Shown here: one piece after another, positions 21,637-30,579 of the stretch | Layout of the letters: each line of letters opens with the position of its first letter | Numbering within the stretch: position 1 is the stretch's first letter | Assembly (NCBI GenBank): GCA_902494245.1 | Contig: CABUSR010000021.1 | Location: 1 to 34,252, forward strand | From: an uncultured Collinsella sp. | Lineage (GTDB): Bacteria; Actinomycetota; Coriobacteriia; Coriobacteriales; Coriobacteriaceae | Direction: 5' to 3' | Length of the DNA stretch: 34,252 nucleotides | Notes under the pieces: generated by a model | What the model was told of the DNA's origin: nothing | Databases searched by the model: none | The model's input: the letters and a program-made list of their open reading frames with translations, nothing else | Made by a program: the position numbers and the translations under genes

Positions 21637-24078
21637 TTAGGCGTGGTCGCGCCAGCCGAGAACGCGCTGCTTCATGCCTTCGATGTCGAGCACGCCTTCG
21701 GCAAAGCCTTTGCGCACGAGCTCTTCTGGAACGAATTCGTCGTACCGATCAAAGTAAGGCACCTCGCCGGGATAGACGAGGTCGATGGGGTCGAAGTCTT
21801 TCTCGGCTTCGGCGGCGAGCACTTCAAAGAACGTCTCCTCGTCGGCCCTCATCTTAAACTGCATAAAGTACGGGCGTGACGGGTCGAGTCCGCGAAGGCC
21901 CAACTCAGCGGCGCATTTGATTTTAAGCATGCGCTCGAGTGCTAGGAAGGCGTAGCTGCCCAACCAGGGGAAGAGCACCCAGGTGTCGCCACCCAGGTTG
22001 ATGAGCGGCTTAGTTCCCGCGCCCGAAATCTCGGCGGTATGACGAGCTTGCGCCAAGCGAGCCCGTGCGTTACCCATGAGGTACGGATATGTCGCGTGCT
22101 CGTTGAGCGCCTTGCGCATGCGCTCGAGTATATGCGTGTTGATGTCACCGGGGCAGTCGCCAAAGTAGGCCGGCACCCGGCCCTTGACCTGCGTGGCAAA
22201 GACGGTGTGGCGCTTCCAGTCCACTTCCTCGACAATCCAGCAGTGTCCGGCGATGGCGATGCGCTCACCGGGCGGTGGCGGGTTGACGATCGTGCCCAAC
22301 TCGGCCGAATCGCTGCGAACGGTGAACTCCTCGTTTTCCTGGAATACGGCGTAGAACTTAAAGTTGTTGATGATGCGCTCGCCCGCGAGGCCCACGATGA
22401 GTCCGCCGCCCTCGGTGACCTGGATATGGTCGATCTTAATGAGGTGGCGCAGCAGCACGCGATAGTCATCGGCCGAGACGCGATGGAAATAACTGAGCGT
22501 GAGTACGCGCTGGGCAAGCTCTGCCGGCGTGAGTTCGCCGGTGCTGGCAAGCGTCGACATGGTCTGGTGGTAGAGCAGGCTGTAGGGGAGTCGATCGAGC
22601 TCGGGCGGCTCGACCCACTTTTCCTCGCGATAGAGTTGTACGAGCGCGATGCCCTGCAGGAGCTTCCACGGAATGGTCTCGGGCATCATCGTGCGCGGCT
22701 CGGGCTCTTCCTCGCGCATGACAAACCACATCTCGGGCGGAAGATCGCGGCGTCCCGTGCGGCCCATTCGCTGCAAAAAGGAGCTGACGGTAAATGGCGC
22801 ATCGATCTGAAACGCGCGCTCCAGGCGGCCGATATCGATACCGAGCTCCAGCGTAGAGGTGGTGACGGTCGTTTGTGCCTGTTCCTCGTCTCGCATGAGC
22901 TCCTCGGCCGTCTCGCGCAGCGATGCCGAAAGATTGCCGTGGTGGATGAGAAAGCGGTCGGGCTCGTGCCGGCTCTCGCAGTAGCTACGCAGCATGGAGC
23001 ATACGGCCTCTGCCTCCTCGCGCGAGTTGGCAAAGACCAGGCACTTGCGGCCGCGCGTATGCTCAAAGATATAGCCCATACCGGGGTCGGCGTTGTCGGG
23101 CGCCGTGTCGGTGGGGTTGAGAAGCGCCTGCTCGGTCGCTCGTGGGATGTCGACTTCGCCCTCGGGGGCCGAGGAAGTGCGACGGTCTTTGGGAGCGGCC
23201 TTGCCCCGCGCCTGCTCGCGACGTTGACGGCGCTCCTCTTGTGTGAGTTGTCCGCTGTGGCGCATGTCTTGGGTGTCGGCCGGCAGTGCCGCGGATGCCG
23301 CCTCGATGCGCTCGCACGCAAGCACTTCGGCCTCTTGAGGACCTGTGCCCACGAATCCCCGCTGCTGTGCCTGGGGGCCCGAGTTGTAGAAGTGCTCCAT
23401 GGAGATGCGCCACACGCGACGCGGTTCTTCAAAGCGGGGGATAACGCAGTTGCGCCCCGTTCCCTGTGAGAGAAAAGCGCCCGTGCGCTCGGGGTCGCCG
23501 ATGGTGGCCGAAAGGCCAATGCGTCGAGGCTGCACGCCGGCCATGCGCGAGAGCCGCTCGATAAGGCAGAGCGTCTGCCCGCCACGGTCGCCGCGCATGA
23601 GCGAGTGGACCTCATCGATGACCACGTAGCGCAGGTCGCAAAACATGCGCGGGATCGCCATGTGCTTGTGGATCAGGAGCGCCTCGAGCGACTCGGGTGT
23701 AATCTGCAAGATGCCGCTCGGTTTTTTGATGAGCTTAGCCTTGTGCGACTGCGAGACATCGCCATGCCAGTGCCAGACAGGGATATCGGCCTCTTCGCAG
23801 AGGTCGTTGAGACGGACGAACTGATCATTGATGAGCGCCTTGAGGGGGCCGATGTAGAGAGCGCCCACGCTCGCGGGCGGGTTCTCCCAAAACTCGGTCA
23901 GGATGGGAAAGAAGGCTGCCTCGGTTTTGCCGGAAGCCGTGGATGCCGTCAGGAGCACATTGTCTTGCGTGTTAAAGATGGCGTCTGCCGCTGCAACCTG
24001 GATAGAGCGCAGACTCTCCCAATCGTGGGAGTAGATGAAGTCTTGGATAAACGGAGCATATCGGTCAAAGGCGTTCAC
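21637..24078 (-). CDS. sngC: Lhr-like DEAD/DEAH-box helicase, SngC of a Shango-like system
   Basis: The 813-residue protein is a superfamily 2 helicase related to Lhr and BREX BrxHI. Motifs: TASTASGKT (44-52), DEVH (155-158), SATIGD (190-195), TTSTLELGIDIG (407-418) and QRMGRTGRR (436-444). A charged, low-complexity linker of about 95 residues (240-335) separates the two RecA domains. The C-terminal half resembles the Lhr winged-helix/beta region. GTG at 24078 is preceded by GAGAGGAGG at good spacing; an upstream TTG (24120) in frame has no such site. It is third in the minus-strand operon after the TerB and ATPase genes, matching SngC of Shango. DNA unwinding or translocation is its likely role. 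Confidence 0.85.
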   Translation of the reverse strand: MNAFDRYAPFIQDFIYSHDWESLRSIQVAAADAIFNTQDNVLLTASTASGKTEAAFFPILTEFWENPPASVGALYIGPLKALINDQFVRLNDLCEEADIPVWHWHGDVSQSHKAKLIKKPSGILQITPESLEALLIHKHMAIPRMFCDLRYVVIDEVHSLMRGDRGGQTLCLIERLSRMAGVQPRRIGLSATIGDPERTGAFLSQGTGRNCVIPRFEEPRRVWRISMEHFYNSGPQAQQRGFVGTGPQEAEVLACERIEAASAALPADTQDMRHSGQLTQEERRQRREQARGKAAPKDRRTSSAPEGEVDIPRATEQALLNPTDTAPDNADPGMGYIFEHTRGRKCLVFANSREEAEAVCSMLRSYCESRHEPDRFLIHHGNLSASLRETAEELMRDEEQAQTTVTTSTLELGIDIGRLERAFQIDAPFTVSSFLQRMGRTGRRDLPPEMWFVMREEEPEPRTMMPETIPWKLLQGIALVQLYREEKWVEPPELDRLPYSLLYHQTMSTLASTGELTPAELAQRVLTLSYFHRVSADDYRVLLRHLIKIDHIQVTEGGGLIVGLAGERIINNFKFYAVFQENEEFTVRSDSAELGTIVNPPPPGERIAIAGHCWIVEEVDWKRHTVFATQVKGRVPAYFGDCPGDINTHILERMRKALNEHATYPYLMGNARARLAQARHTAEISGAGTKPLINLGGDTWVLFPWLGSYAFLALERMLKIKCAAELGLRGLDPSRPYFMQFKMRADEETFFEVLAAEAEKDFDPIDLVYPGEVPYFDRYDEFVPEELVRKGFAEGVLDIEGMKQRVLGWRDHA

Positions 24079-24165
24079 GGGGCCTCCTCTCAAATACGAA
24101 CCTCTTAACGCGGTGGCCAAGGGTTTGCTGCATTACCGCCTCAACGTTTGCCCAGATAAAATCAG

Positions 24166-24194
24166 CCAAAATAAACCTGTCCCTTTTTGGCAGG
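24166..24194 (-). repeat. 29-bp REP-like repeat, copy 2
   Basis: This is the exact reverse complement of 135-163. It begins at the base just after the ATPase gene stop codon (minus strand) and lies in the 116-base gap before the helicase start. It could act as a processing or partial termination point within the operon. Confidence 0.75.
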
Positions 24195-25499
24195 TTAGAT
24201 GGTGAATTCGGCGAAGTTGCGGTCGCCGTCTGCGGTGCCGGTGTCGCCTGTTGCGGCTGCTGGCACCAGCGCGTCGCCGCCGACGCTTTGCAGCAGCTCG
24301 GCCACATTTGCATCGGGGTTCTGACACAGGATATCGAGCAGCTCGATAAAGTCACGGATGACCTCACGCGGTGTCAAGTGCGTATCGGCTCCCACGCGGC
24401 CAAACTCAATCTTGAGGAAGTCCACCAAGTCGTTCTCGGTAAGCGTGGGCGTCCAGCCAAAGTAGCCGGCGTGAATTTGCATGAGTTTTTCGATCAGCAC
24501 CAGTAGCTCCTCGTAGGTGAGCGGCTGCAAGCGGATGATGGGCGCGAGCATGTCCTTAAGGTCCTCGCGTGCAAAGCGACCCTGAGCGAGCCGGCTGCGC
24601 AGAGCCTCGTAGGAGAATACGCCGCGGCGGCGGTCCTCGATGGAGGTCGGCGTGCCGCCCATGATCATGCCCAAGTACTGCGCCTTGCCCTGGAGCGTGT
24701 CGTTGTACATGGTGAGGATTTTCTCGTAGTTGTACTGGCGCGTGATCGCGTTGGGAATCTTGTACAGATTTACGAGTTCGTCGATGAGCACCAGCATGCC
24801 CTTGTATCCGCTGCAGACCAAAAAGCGTGCAATGAGCTTAACGTAGTCGTACCAGTCGTCATCGCTGATGATGGTCGAGGAGCCCAGTTCGGCGCGAGCC
24901 TCGCTCTTGGTGCGGTATTCGCCGCGGATCCATTTGGTCACGCGGCTCATGGCCTCTTCGTCGCCCTCGGATACGGCCGTGCGATAGCGGCGGAGCATGC
25001 GGGTGAAGTCAAAGCCGTGGACCATCTCCTCGAGCGGGGCCAGTTGGGTATTGACGACTGACTCGTCGACGTCGGCACACGAGGCGACCCAGCGATCCAG
25101 AATAAGGTTGAGCGCACCGCCCTCGGGGCGCGTCTTGGTCGATATGTTGCGGATGAGCTCGCGGTAGGTGGCAAGGCCCTGCCCCTGACCGCCTTGCAGG
25201 CGGCGCTCGGGCGACAGGTCGGCATCAGCGACGACGAATCCCTCGCCCATGGCGTGCGTGCGGATGGTCTGGAGCAAAAAGCTCTTGCCGGCGCCGTAAC
25301 GACCGACCAGAAAGCGGAAGCTCGCGCCACCGTCGGCGATGAGACTCAGATCGGTGAGCAGGGCGCGGATCTCGACCTCGCGCCCTACGGTGATGTAGGG
25401 AAGGCCGATGCGCGGGACCACGCCGCCCTTGAGTGAGTTGAGAATGACGGCGGCGACGCGCTTGGGCACGCGGGGTGCTGCGGATGCGATATCACTCAT
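24195..25499 (-). CDS. sngB: P-loop ATPase of the BrxD/DUF2791 type, SngB of a Shango-like system
   Basis: The 434-residue protein is an AAA-like ATPase matching the BREX-system ATP-binding family (BrxD, DUF2791): N-terminal VILNSLKGGVVPRIGLPYIT then VGRE (19-41), Walker A GRYGAGKS (66-73), ADADLSPERR (91-100) and Walker B MLVLIDEL (235-242) followed by VNLYKI. It should couple ATP hydrolysis to assembly of the defence complex. Its start overlaps the end of the TerB gene by eight bases, indicating tight co-translation. In BREX a BrxD is often followed by a BrxHI helicase, as here, but the upstream TerB partner and lack of PglX/PglZ point to Shango. Confidence 0.85.
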   Translation of the reverse strand: MSDIASAAPRVPKRVAAVILNSLKGGVVPRIGLPYITVGREVEIRALLTDLSLIADGGASFRFLVGRYGAGKSFLLQTIRTHAMGEGFVVADADLSPERRLQGGQGQGLATYRELIRNISTKTRPEGGALNLILDRWVASCADVDESVVNTQLAPLEEMVHGFDFTRMLRRYRTAVSEGDEEAMSRVTKWIRGEYRTKSEARAELGSSTIISDDDWYDYVKLIARFLVCSGYKGMLVLIDELVNLYKIPNAITRQYNYEKILTMYNDTLQGKAQYLGMIMGGTPTSIEDRRRGVFSYEALRSRLAQGRFAREDLKDMLAPIIRLQPLTYEELLVLIEKLMQIHAGYFGWTPTLTENDLVDFLKIEFGRVGADTHLTPREVIRDFIELLDILCQNPDANVAELLQSVGGDALVPAAATGDTGTADGDRNFAEFTI

Positions 25500-27252
25500 A
25501 GTCTAGGTATCCTCTCACGTCTGCTTCGTAATCCTCGATAATTTGCGGTCCTGCCGCGCCGAATTCGATAACGGTGTCTCCCACCAGGTCAAAGAGCGCC
25601 TCGTTGATGCTGTCGACGAGCATGTCCTCGCTCTGCCCCGATTGCACTACCGCCGATTCCGCCTGTACTGCGTTGTGCTCGAGCAGCGCGCGGAGATAAG
25701 CGTCTGCGGCAGGCGTGAGTTCGTTCGTGGCGTCAGCGGGCGCAACAGCTGCGAACGCGGGCGTCGGCGCGAGAAGCGGTGCCACGACACCAAACTGTTC
25801 GGTGGATATGGTTGGCTCGTCGGTCTCGTCCTGCCGAATGGGTGCCGCGACCGCCTCGACAATCGCGTCGGCTACGGGCTCGGCTTCCGGTTGCCATGAG
25901 TCCGCTGCCTCGGCTTCTGCGGACGTGCCGTCCTCGCGTTCCTCGTCGATTAAAAGCGCTTCGCGCGTTTGCGCGGCGGCGCTCCGAATGTGCCCCAGCT
26001 GACTCAGATCGATATCGATCTTGACGGGCTGGTGTGCGGCGTCCCACGAAAGCCATGCCACAATCTCGTCATCGATAATCTTGGCCAGATATTTGGGGAC
26101 CTTTTCTTCCTTAAGGGGATGGGCGGGGTCCAGCGCCAGGCGCAGGCGTTGGTCGCAGGCGCGCATCATTTCACCGAGCTTGCTGCTCTTTTGCCTACTA
26201 CCGTGGATACGCATGCATTCCCAAAAGCCGTTTTGGCAACGGTAGATATGGATGGGATCCAGGCGGTATTCGCAGTCCTCGTGGCGCTCGGGCGCAAAGA
26301 ATACGGCCGAGGCAAACATGGTGTAGGGCATGGCCGTCTCCTCCCCAAATAAGCTCGCCACGATGCCGGTCTTTCGGTGCGTGTCATAGTAGCGCGCCAT
26401 ACGGACATACACGGCGCATGCCACGTGGCGCAGGTCGCGATGGTGGGAACGGTCGAGCCGTGAGTTATTCAGGTTGTACGTGGAGAGGGCGTTTATAGCG
26501 GTCATGAGTCGCTCCTCGCCTGCCTCGTCGGGCGGAAGGGGGAGCGTGGGCTCGGAGGTTTTGCGACGCTTGGGGACTTGGGCCGACGGCGTCGGTGTAG
26601 GTGCAAGGTCTCGAGCCGCGCGGCGCAGCTCGATGAGGGCGTTGTCGAACATGACGGTTTTAGAGTCGCGAAGCAGCTTGGGGTCGAGTCCGTGGAACAC
26701 GGCGTAGTCCTGCAGCCACACGCGTGCAAACCGGTCGATGCCGGGCTCGAAGGCGCGGTAGGCATCCCAAAAGGCCTTGATTTTGTTAAAACCATCGAGT
26801 GGGTCATCTACGCCAATGCCACAGATCAGCTCATAGAGATACAGGAAGGCAAAGGACGTAGACGTTTCCTCGACGGTTCCGCGGCGCACTTGTGCACGCC
26901 AGGTAAAATAGCCACGCAACTGCCGATCGCTCATGGCGTTATAGGTGGGAAAGTACGACTTGAACGTACCGTTGTAGGGGCAGTCGTCCTCAAAGTCGGC
27001 CATCAGCAGGCCTTGGCGGTAGAAAAGCTCGGCTTCCGAAAGCCAGCGACCCGCGCCGCCTTTGGGGTCATCCTGCCAGCGCGATATCTCGCGCATCTTG
27101 CGGTATTGGTCGGGAAGGAAGTTCTGCATCTGACGACCGGTTTTGAGAATCGGCTCGTCTGCGTAGACCTCATGTGAGAAGCGAGCGGACTGATGGGTCC
27201 GGGCCTCGGCCATAATGCGCTCGATGAGCATCTTGATGTCCTGGTCGGCCAC
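25492..27252 (-). CDS. sngA: TerB-N/TerB-C domain protein, SngA of a Shango-like system
   Basis: The 586-residue protein has an N-terminal TerB_N-like domain (about 25-145, including YFPTYNAMSDRQLRGYFTWR), a central helical part, and a TerB_C-like region (about 400-586, starting KIDIDLSQLGHIRSAAAQTR). An acidic Ala/Glu-rich insert of about 80 residues splits that region. The end has DMLVDSINEALFDLVGDTVI, a typical TerB_C finish. TerB-type domains are thought to bind metal or act as scaffolds in stress and phage-defence complexes. The start is GTG with GGAGAGGAG ahead. It opens the operon and overlaps the ATPase gene by eight bases, matching SngA. Tellurite resistance itself is not implied. 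Confidence 0.85.
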   Translation of the reverse strand: MADQDIKMLIERIMAEARTHQSARFSHEVYADEPILKTGRQMQNFLPDQYRKMREISRWQDDPKGGAGRWLSEAELFYRQGLLMADFEDDCPYNGTFKSYFPTYNAMSDRQLRGYFTWRAQVRRGTVEETSTSFAFLYLYELICGIGVDDPLDGFNKIKAFWDAYRAFEPGIDRFARVWLQDYAVFHGLDPKLLRDSKTVMFDNALIELRRAARDLAPTPTPSAQVPKRRKTSEPTLPLPPDEAGEERLMTAINALSTYNLNNSRLDRSHHRDLRHVACAVYVRMARYYDTHRKTGIVASLFGEETAMPYTMFASAVFFAPERHEDCEYRLDPIHIYRCQNGFWECMRIHGSRQKSSKLGEMMRACDQRLRLALDPAHPLKEEKVPKYLAKIIDDEIVAWLSWDAAHQPVKIDIDLSQLGHIRSAAAQTREALLIDEEREDGTSAEAEAADSWQPEAEPVADAIVEAVAAPIRQDETDEPTISTEQFGVVAPLLAPTPAFAAVAPADATNELTPAADAYLRALLEHNAVQAESAVVQSGQSEDMLVDSINEALFDLVGDTVIEFGAAGPQIIEDYEADVRGYLDYE

Positions 27253-27289
27253 CGCTTCTCCTCTCCTAACGCAGCTTCGGTGACCTCAT

Positions 27290-27295
27290 ATCATA
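27290..27295 (-). promoter_or_regulatory. Predicted -10 box of the Shango-like operon
   Basis: On the minus strand TATGAT (27290-27295) lies about 38 bases before the GTG start, with a weak -35 match (CGAACA-like) about 17 bases further upstream. It gives the system its own promoter after the DUF554 gene. Confidence 0.4.
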
Positions 27296-27340
27296 GCACA
27301 GCATCAAACAGATGTTCGAGATACCGCTGTGTAGATAGAT

Positions 27341-28057
27341 TTAGAACAGGAGGGCGTAGATGACGGCGATGACGACGGAGGGGAGCATATTGGCCGTGCG
27401 GAAGGTCTGAGGACGGATGAGGTTGACGCCGACGCAGAAGATGAGCATGGAGCCTACGAGCGAAAGGCTGTCGAGGGCTGCCGTGGTCATGATGGGGGAG
27501 AGTGCGCCGGCAAACAGCGTGATCGTCCCCTGGAACACGGCGACGGGCAGGGCGGAGAAAATGCAGCCACGGCCAAGCGACGCCGTCATGGTGCAGACGA
27601 TGATGCAGTCCAACGCGCCTTTCAGGGCAAGCGTTGACCAGTCACCGAGCAGACCGTCCTGGATCGATCCCACAATGGCCATGGCGCCGATACACACGGT
27701 GAGTGAAGTCGAGACAAAAGCGTTGGTGAACTCGTTATCGCCCTCGCTGCCGGTTTTGCGCTTCAGCCATTCGCCAAGGTTCTCGATGGCAGCCTCCAAG
27801 TTGATGGCCTCGCCGATGAGAGAGCCGAGGGCGAACGAGACAATGAGCATGGTGGTACCGGTGGTCGCCAGCGCCTTTCCATCGATGATGAGCATCTTTT
27901 GCATGGTGCCGCCCAGGCCGATAAACAGGACGCACAGCCCCGATGCTTTCATGAGCGTGTCTTGGATGCGCGGTGTAATGAAGCGGCCGCCCGCTAATCC
28001 CAAAAGACCGCCCGCAACTAAAAGCACAACGTTGATGATTGTTCCCAAGCCCGGCAT
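27341..28057 (-). CDS. DUF554 family membrane protein
   Basis: The 238-residue protein has about seven hydrophobic segments and the DUF554 (YdfK/YqgA-like) features GLGTIINVVLLVAGGLLGL at the start, then GLGGTMQKM, ALGSLIGEAINLE and FVSTSLTVCIGAMAIVGSIQ. The family is a set of inner-membrane proteins with possible transporter function but no proven substrate. ATG 28057 has GGAGGG just ahead; the frame runs on to 28126 without support. It precedes the Shango-like operon on the same strand, but that operon has its own promoter, so a functional link is doubtful. Confidence 0.9.
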   Translation of the reverse strand: MPGLGTIINVVLLVAGGLLGLAGGRFITPRIQDTLMKASGLCVLFIGLGGTMQKMLIIDGKALATTGTTMLIVSFALGSLIGEAINLEAAIENLGEWLKRKTGSEGDNEFTNAFVSTSLTVCIGAMAIVGSIQDGLLGDWSTLALKGALDCIIVCTMTASLGRGCIFSALPVAVFQGTITLFAGALSPIMTTAALDSLSLVGSMLIFCVGVNLIRPQTFRTANMLPSVVIAVIYALLF

Positions 28058-28175
28058 GAGCCCTCCTGTATTGATGCCAACGTGGCAATCGTAGCAGAAC
28101 GAAATGCGAGGCACATCGCGACTCATCTAATACGTTATATAAGTGGTGTTAGGAATGATGCGCGGCATGTAAGCC

Positions 28176-29606
28176 TCAGGTGGTTGTCGGGACATAGGGA
28201 TAGTAGTCAAAGCGCAGTGTCATAAGCCGCTGTGGGGATTCAATAGCCGCGGCGATGATATTGGCATCGCGGGCACGATCAAACCCTTCGAGTTCGATCT
28301 GATACGAGACGTCTTGCATAATGTCCAGACGTCGCCAGGCTAGGAGTGTGTCGCCATCGAATTCCAAGGTCTTGCCTCCATCTGGAGCAACGGCGTATAG
28401 ACGCAGCTTGGCGGTGGTTGCAGGGTCGACAACCGTGACCTTTTTAATTTCGTTTCGAGTATTCTTGGCGCCCAACAAGGTGAGCAGTGTTGGGGCCACG
28501 ACCTCGCCCGATGGCAAAAAGACGACTTCGATGGATTCGGGAAATGCGATGATGGCCGACTTGCGGACGGGTTGATTGGCGGCGGCAACTTCGATGTCCG
28601 CAGCGTCGATGACCTCTGTGTGGTCGAGCGCGGCAAGCACGCAGCAGTTACCTTCATCGATCTCTTGAGGATCAGCAAGCCCCAGACTGTCCGCGAGCTC
28701 GGGATCGTTTGGATCGTTAGCGGGCTCATTCGGTGCTTCGAGAGAAGCTGGGATGCCGTTTGTCGGCGACGGCGTGTCGCCCGCACCTGCTTCTTTGTCC
28801 GCGCTCTCTTCTTGTATGGTTGCGTTGATGGGTTCGTCGTTTGAGGGGAGCGTCTTGGCGTCAAGCGCGGAGGGAAGAATTCCGATGGCTCCGGATCCGT
28901 TCCACTCCATTTCGAGAAGCGCCGGGTCGGCAAGAATGCGTTGCCTGCTTTGCGCGTGGGCATCGATTTCAATAGGGCCTGTCTCTATCCCTCGTGTAAG
29001 GCTGAGTGATCCGGCTGGCTTCTCGAAATGAGCGTCTGTGTCTTTGGTGCTGACGGCGTAGAACAGCAGGGACGCTTCTCCCGCCGCGATGGCATCGGTG
29101 TCGGCTTTGGTCAGTCGCAACGATGTCGTGAATGAGAGGGTGGGCTGCGTGCCGTCTGCATTCGCGGCGGCGCAGCCCAGACATATACCGCCTCCTTTCT
29201 CAAAAAACGTACCGTCGAAGGCGACCTTCGCTCCGTTCGCCGAGTCATCGACCGAAGCGATGTCGATGCGCAGCTCTAAATTGCATGGATCGCCATCCGC
29301 ATCGAGCACAACCGAGCGCCACATGCAGACGGCGCACCCCGCCTGGGAGCCGTTTGCCTTGTTCGAACGCTTGATATCCACGACTATCGAGCCGTCCGTA
29401 TTACGACGAAGGCATCCCGAGGTTGAGATCGCGGCCTGTGCGATCGAAAAACGCTCGCACGCAATGGCGCTCGACGGATTTGGTGCGGAACTTAGGGCTG
29501 CTGGTAAGGAGTCCGCCATGGCGGGAGTCGCCCAAGCGGCGACAGGCGTTCCGGTTGCGAGCGCGCCGCAGAGTGCGACGACGGGCAAAAGGTTCTTCGA
29601 TGCCAT
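28176..29606 (-). CDS. Secreted surface protein of unknown family
   Basis: The 476-residue protein has a Sec signal peptide (about 1-31, cleavage near ATPAMA-DS). A Cys-containing N-terminal part follows with CAVCMW, then GGGICLGCAAAN. The middle linker (about 230-300) is Asp/Glu/Pro/Asn-rich and low-complexity. The C-terminal domain (IAFPESIEVVFLPSGEVVAP onward) resembles the core of the secreted protein at 29890-30489 (VPTVIPFVAKADGTLQGP). There is no LPxTG motif or C-terminal anchor. AGGAG precedes the ATG. It is last in the minus-strand surface cluster. It may bind a partner or form part of a surface assembly. Confidence 0.7.
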   Translation of the reverse strand: MASKNLLPVVALCGALATGTPVAAWATPAMADSLPAALSSAPNPSSAIACERFSIAQAAISTSGCLRRNTDGSIVVDIKRSNKANGSQAGCAVCMWRSVVLDADGDPCNLELRIDIASVDDSANGAKVAFDGTFFEKGGGICLGCAAANADGTQPTLSFTTSLRLTKADTDAIAAGEASLLFYAVSTKDTDAHFEKPAGSLSLTRGIETGPIEIDAHAQSRQRILADPALLEMEWNGSGAIGILPSALDAKTLPSNDEPINATIQEESADKEAGAGDTPSPTNGIPASLEAPNEPANDPNDPELADSLGLADPQEIDEGNCCVLAALDHTEVIDAADIEVAAANQPVRKSAIIAFPESIEVVFLPSGEVVAPTLLTLLGAKNTRNEIKKVTVVDPATTAKLRLYAVAPDGGKTLEFDGDTLLAWRRLDIMQDVSYQIELEGFDRARDANIIAAAIESPQRLMTLRFDYYPYVPTTT

Positions 29607-29624
29607 GGGGTCTCCTTAGCTAAT

Positions 29625-29906
29625 TTAGTGCGGCCTGTCCATGTTTTGTTTCTGGCTGCGTTTGATGTGCAGACCGAGGCCGGCGGTTCCTGCGCCTGCT
29701 GCTGTGGCGCCTGCTGCCAAGAGCCATCGTCCATCGCCTGTCTGCGCCAATGGTTCCTCGCGGTCGCCGCGGTCGAGCCCCGAGAGGTCGACCGTCACTT
29801 GCGTGGCGGCCTGCGCCTGTTCTTGCTGGGCAAAGGCCATGGCTGGGCCAAACGCTAGGATGCTGACGGCGGCGGCCAGGGCGACGGCCTTATGCCGTGT
29901 GCGCAC
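29625..29906 (-). CDS. Small sortase-type cell-wall-anchored protein (LAQTG)
   Basis: The 93-residue protein has a signal peptide (RTRHKAVALAAAVSILAFG, cleavage near AFA-QQ), about 30 exposed residues and a sorting signal: LAQTG (53-57), a hydrophobic stretch (61-80) and a basic tail KRSQK. LAxTG is the motif used by class E sortases of actinobacteria. GTG at 29906 is chosen; TTG at 29936 would add ten residues and overlap the upstream gene by 47 bases. With GTG the overlap is 17 bases. The very short exposed part suggests a structural or capping role. No sortase gene is in this window. Confidence 0.65.
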   Translation of the reverse strand: MRTRHKAVALAAAVSILAFGPAMAFAQQEQAQAATQVTVDLSGLDRGDREEPLAQTGDGRWLLAAGATAAGAGTAGLGLHIKRSQKQNMDRPH

Positions 29907-30489
29907 CGGGCTCGACCGTCCAGGTGATCGTTGCAACCTGATCGCCTTCGCCGGTTACGTGGAAGATGTCGCGCGTGACGCGGGCGACGTTTCCGCTTGT
30001 CTTGAGCTTAATTTTGTCCTTGCCGCCGGCAATGCCCTGGTAGCCCATGTCGAAGGCTGCGTTCTTGGAAAGATCGAGGCCCGTCCCCTGCATTGCGGCG
30101 CTGGCGTTCTGGAGTGCGCCGTCGGGGCCGACCTTAAAGTCGATGGAGTTCTGCGCGGTTCCGGCCTTGGCGTCGGCAGCAATGGTCCAGGTGTTCATGG
30201 CGTCGATCTTCATGTTGGTGACATGGATGCCGTAGGCCGAATGATTATCGATGGTGGTCGCGTCTTCTGAGGGGCCCTGGAGCGTGCCGTCGGCCTTGGC
30301 GACGAAGGGAATAACCGTCGGAACTTTGAACTCAACGTTGTCGATCTCGGTCCTGACCATTACTTTCGTGGTTCCAATGCGCCCGGCCGCCATAGCTGGC
30401 GTCGGGGCAGCGCCCATTGCGAGCGCGAGCGCGAGCCCTGCGCCCACGACGAGCGCTCTGGCTCCGTTCATGTTCCTGGTGATGTCCAT
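29890..30489 (-). CDS. Secreted surface protein, beta-rich
   Basis: The 199-residue protein has a signal peptide (about 1-35, ending PAMAA-GR) and a mature domain likely to be a beta sandwich. It contains VPTVIPFVAKADGTLQGP, TIDNHSAYGIHVTNMKI and a TITWTVEPG end, a pattern shared loosely with WxL-like and camelysin-like surface proteins. The same segment recurs in the C-terminal domain of the large secreted protein at 28176-29606. AAAGGAA precedes the ATG. It overlaps the LAQTG gene. Function unknown. Confidence 0.7.
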   Translation of the reverse strand: MDITRNMNGARALVVGAGLALALAMGAAPTPAMAAGRIGTTKVMVRTEIDNVEFKVPTVIPFVAKADGTLQGPSEDATTIDNHSAYGIHVTNMKIDAMNTWTIAADAKAGTAQNSIDFKVGPDGALQNASAAMQGTGLDLSKNAAFDMGYQGIAGGKDKIKLKTSGNVARVTRDIFHVTGEGDQVATITWTVEPGAHTA

Positions 30490-30579
30490 GGTCGTTCCTT
30501 TCTATTCGCCGCGGGCCGTCCCCGCGATGATTGGACGAATGCTGGTGAATTGCGTGCGGTGCCGCGTCGGCCGGAAAAG

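Noticed and set aside
22039..23469. A 476-codon plus-strand frame inside the helicase gene of the Shango-like operon
   Set aside because: It is antisense to intact helicase motifs and has no recognisable domain.
21637..25499. A BREX system (BrxD plus BrxHI)
   Set aside because: No PglX methylase, PglZ phosphatase or BrxC is present, and the TerB-domain first gene fits Shango better.
25492..27252. Tellurite resistance operon
   Set aside because: TerB-type domains alone do not imply tellurite resistance; no TerC, TerD or TerZ genes are present and the partners are an ATPase and a helicase.
5739..28158. The 11-base string TTAGGAATGAT near 5740 and near 28149
   Set aside because: It is short, has different flanks and no palindrome, so chance is the best explanation.
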